DNA from: Pseudomonas sp. NC02
Lineage (GTDB): Bacteria; Pseudomonadota; Gammaproteobacteria; Pseudomonadales; Pseudomonadaceae
Length of the DNA stretch: 64,000 bases
Assembly (NCBI RefSeq): GCF_002874965.1
Contig: NZ_CP025624.1
Coordinates: forward strand, 2,418,001 to 2,482,000
Reading direction: 5' to 3'
The notes below the pieces were generated by a model. It worked only from the letters and a program-made list of their open reading frames with translations, had not been told where the DNA came from and did not search any database. The translations under genes and the position numbers were made by a program. This document shows, in pieces, positions 62,318 through 64,000 of this stretch (positions within the stretch are counted from its first letter, which is position 1; every line of letters starts with the position of its first letter).

Positions 62318-63448
62318 ATGATGTTGAAAAACTTGCTGGTGCTGGCGGTGGCGCTGCTGATGTTCCCGCAAATCGCACAAACCCTGTATAGCCCTGCGCT
62401 GGCGGATATCGGCCAGGCGTTTGCGGTAGGGCCCGAGGCGGCGGGGCAGACCTTGTCGGTGTACTTTCTGGCCTTCGCGTTCGGGGTCGTGGTGTGGGGA
62501 CGCTTGTGTGACCGCTTCGGCCGGCGCCCGGTGATGCTGGCCGGGTTGGCCCTTTATGGCGCGGCCACAGCGCTGGCCTTGGGCGTGCGTTCGTTCAACG
62601 GCCTGTTGCTGGCCCAGGCGGTGGCGGCGTTTGGTGCGGCGGTGGGGTCGGTGGTGACGCAAACCGTGCTGCGCGACCGCTTCAGCGGTGCCGGGCTGGC
62701 GCAGGTGTTTTCAGTCGTGGGCATTGCCCTGGCGGCCAGCCCCGCCATTGGCCTGTTCACTGGCGCGGGCCTGGTGCAGCACTTTGGCTATCGCGGGGTG
62801 CTCACAGGCTTGTTGCTGCTGGCGCTGACGTTATTGGCCTGGTGCCTGTGGGCCTTGCCGGAAACCCGCCCGGCCTCGCTGCCCACAGCGTCGTTGCGCG
62901 GCACCCTGGGCCTGATGCTCAAGGATGCGGCGCTGTGGCGTTCGGTGGGGCTGGTCGCGGTCTTCAATATCGCGCTGTTGAGCTATTACAGCCTGGGGCC
63001 GTTTGTGTTCCAGCGCCTGGGGTTGTCTGCCGAGCAGTTCGGCTACAGCGGCGTCCTGCTGGCGTTGGGCTCGGGGCTTGGGGCCTGGCTCAACAAGGGG
63101 TTGCTCAAGCGCGGGGCCGGCAGCGAACAGCTGGTGCTGGCAGCCGGTGGCGTGATGTTAGTGGGCAGCGTGCTGGTGGTGCTGTTACAGGACCGTTGGC
63201 TGTTCGTGTTGCCGATGCTGTTGGTGGTCATGGCCTTCGGCATGGCGATTCCCAATGTCCTGGGGGCGGCACTCACGGCTTATCGCGACCGCCTTGGCAC
63301 CGCCGGTGCCTTGTTCGGTTTGCTGTATTACCTGGTGATCGGGGTGGGGTTGACCCTGGCAGCCTGGGTCCAGCAGTTGGGCTGGACCCTGTTGGTGTGC
63401 GCCTTGGCGGCGCTATGCCTGGCGATCCCGCGTACCGTCAGAAATTGA
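62318..63448 (+). CDS. MFS multidrug exporter (Bcr/CflA-like)
   Basis: A 376-residue carrier with about 12 helices. It has QTLYSPALADIGQAF near TM1 and GRLCDRFGRRPVMLAGL in the TM2-3 loop, typical of drug:H+ antiporters. The ATG at 62318 is used; a GTG at 62303 is possible. It overlaps the convergent TonB receptor gene by 11 bases at the 3' end. Confidence 0.83.
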   Translation: MMLKNLLVLAVALLMFPQIAQTLYSPALADIGQAFAVGPEAAGQTLSVYFLAFAFGVVVWGRLCDRFGRRPVMLAGLALYGAATALALGVRSFNGLLLAQAVAAFGAAVGSVVTQTVLRDRFSGAGLAQVFSVVGIALAASPAIGLFTGAGLVQHFGYRGVLTGLLLLALTLLAWCLWALPETRPASLPTASLRGTLGLMLKDAALWRSVGLVAVFNIALLSYYSLGPFVFQRLGLSAEQFGYSGVLLALGSGLGAWLNKGLLKRGAGSEQLVLAAGGVMLVGSVLVVLLQDRWLFVLPMLLVVMAFGMAIPNVLGAALTAYRDRLGTAGALFGLLYYLVIGVGLTLAAWVQQLGWTLLVCALAALCLAIPRTVRN

Positions 63449-64000
63449 CCGTGGCACTCAAGCGCGCCGTCAACGGCGCACCCTGGAACAGGTAGTCATC
63501 GCCCATGTATTCGCCAGCATCGCGCCAGTAACGCTTGTCGAACAGGTTGTCGACGCTCAGGCGAAACACCGTTTCATAGCCATCGAGTTTGGTGGTGTAG
63601 CGGCTGCCGACGTTGACGATGGCGTAGTCGCCCACTTCCACATCACCGGTGCGATTGGCGTACTTGTTGGCGCTGTATTGCACGCCGCCGAGCAGCGCCA
63701 GGCCGTCGACCCAGGGCAGGGCGTAGTCGGCGTACAGACTGGCCCGCAGTTTCGGCACGTTGATCGCCTGATGGCGTTCGTATTCCGGCGTGCCGCTGCC
63801 CGTCACCCGTGCACGGATGGCCGCGACGCTGGCGGCGATCTGCAAGCGCTGGGTGGCCCAGCCGTTGGCGGACAATTCCAGGCCGGTGTTTTTCTGCTCG
63901 CCCTGTTGCACGTAGGTGTAGTCGCCGGCGTCATCCGGCCTGGCATATTGATAGGCCTGGCGAGTCTGGAAGATCGCGGCGGCAAAGCTGATGCGGCGCC
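63438..64000 (-). CDS. TonB-dependent siderophore receptor, C-terminal part
   Basis: The frame runs from beyond the window edge to the stop at 63438. About 187 residues are visible: the last barrel strands, including VGSRYTTKLDGYETVFRLSV and the TonB C-terminal box NLFDKRYWRD, ending in ATVNF. The 5' part with plug and any STN domain is outside the window. The barrel resembles ferrichrome/pyoverdine-type receptors. Confidence 0.88.
   Translation of the reverse strand, partial: RRISFAAAIFQTRQAYQYARPDDAGDYTYVQQGEQKNTGLELSANGWATQRLQIAASVAAIRARVTGSGTPEYERHQAINVPKLRASLYADYALPWVDGLALLGGVQYSANKYANRTGDVEVGDYAIVNVGSRYTTKLDGYETVFRLSVDNLFDKRYWRDAGEYMGDDYLFQGAPLTARLSATVNF

Overview
The window looks like a chromosomal segment of a Pseudomonas from the P. 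fluorescens group. The DNA is GC-rich, it carries many REP doublets of the GGAGCGAGCTTGCTCGCGA type, and the proteins (BamA, HpaA-I, an Hxc-like type II secretion system, small Pseudomonas-specific proteins) fit that genus. I see no rRNA or tRNA genes, CRISPR array, prophage or transposase. Species placement is inference.

Layout. 1-1200: the 5' part of a large protein resembling a polymorphic-toxin or type VI effector, on the minus strand, with a disrupted or coupled start. 1298-6283: two SDR dehydrogenases, a MoaF-like protein, a LuxR-type regulator, a cupin and an FAD amine-oxidase-like enzyme. 6479-17411: the 4-hydroxyphenylacetate (homoprotocatechuate) meta-cleavage cluster. It holds hpaI, hpaH, hpaX, hpaF, hpaD, hpaE and split hpaG, the activator hpaA, an OprD-type porin, and two HpaR-like MarR repressors at its two ends. 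TTAA-N4-TTAA operators sit in its promoters. The monooxygenase hpaBC is absent. 17500-19890: a TonB-dependent transducer-type receptor. 20220-30072: an overlapping type II secretion operon, gspE-F-G-H-I-J-K-L-M-C/N-D, with a lipoprotein secretin like HxcQ. 30081-35076: a catabolic operon (RraA-like aldolase, MFS carrier, aminotransferase, second RraA-like aldolase) divergent from a LysR regulator. 35091-35762: the first copy of a large palindromic non-coding element. 35773-40319: a bamA gene outside its usual context, divergent from a CpxRA-like two-component pair. 40956-43781: a 941-residue STAND-type regulator. 44358-47847: a bufferin (copper-binding RiPP) operon with two different precursors (BufA1-like and BufA2-like), a DoxX protein, a secreted hydrolase, an MNIO maturase (DUF692) and a DUF2063 partner. 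It is followed by a truncated hydrolase and two MFS genes. 51068-51898: the second copy of the palindromic element. 51907-64000: small conserved proteins, an arylamine N-acetyltransferase, an outer-membrane barrel, a cytochrome c / ALO-type flavoprotein / PLP-enzyme operon, a SphA-like outer-membrane protein with an AraC regulator, an AhpD-like protein, an AraC/MFS exporter pair and the 3' end of another TonB receptor.

How parts may work together. The amine-oxidase/SDR/MoaF block next to the hpa cluster suggests that aromatic amines are funnelled to 4-hydroxyphenylacetate and on to pyruvate and succinate semialdehyde. The bufferin operon and its divergent regulator would form a periplasmic copper-buffering module. 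BamA next to CpxRA-like genes suggests an envelope-stress-controlled assembly factor. The most interesting items are the two-precursor bufferin operon with its precursor/maturase hairpin, the two 0.67-0.83 kb palindromic elements with converging codon-composition shifts on both sides, and the BamA/two-component pairing.
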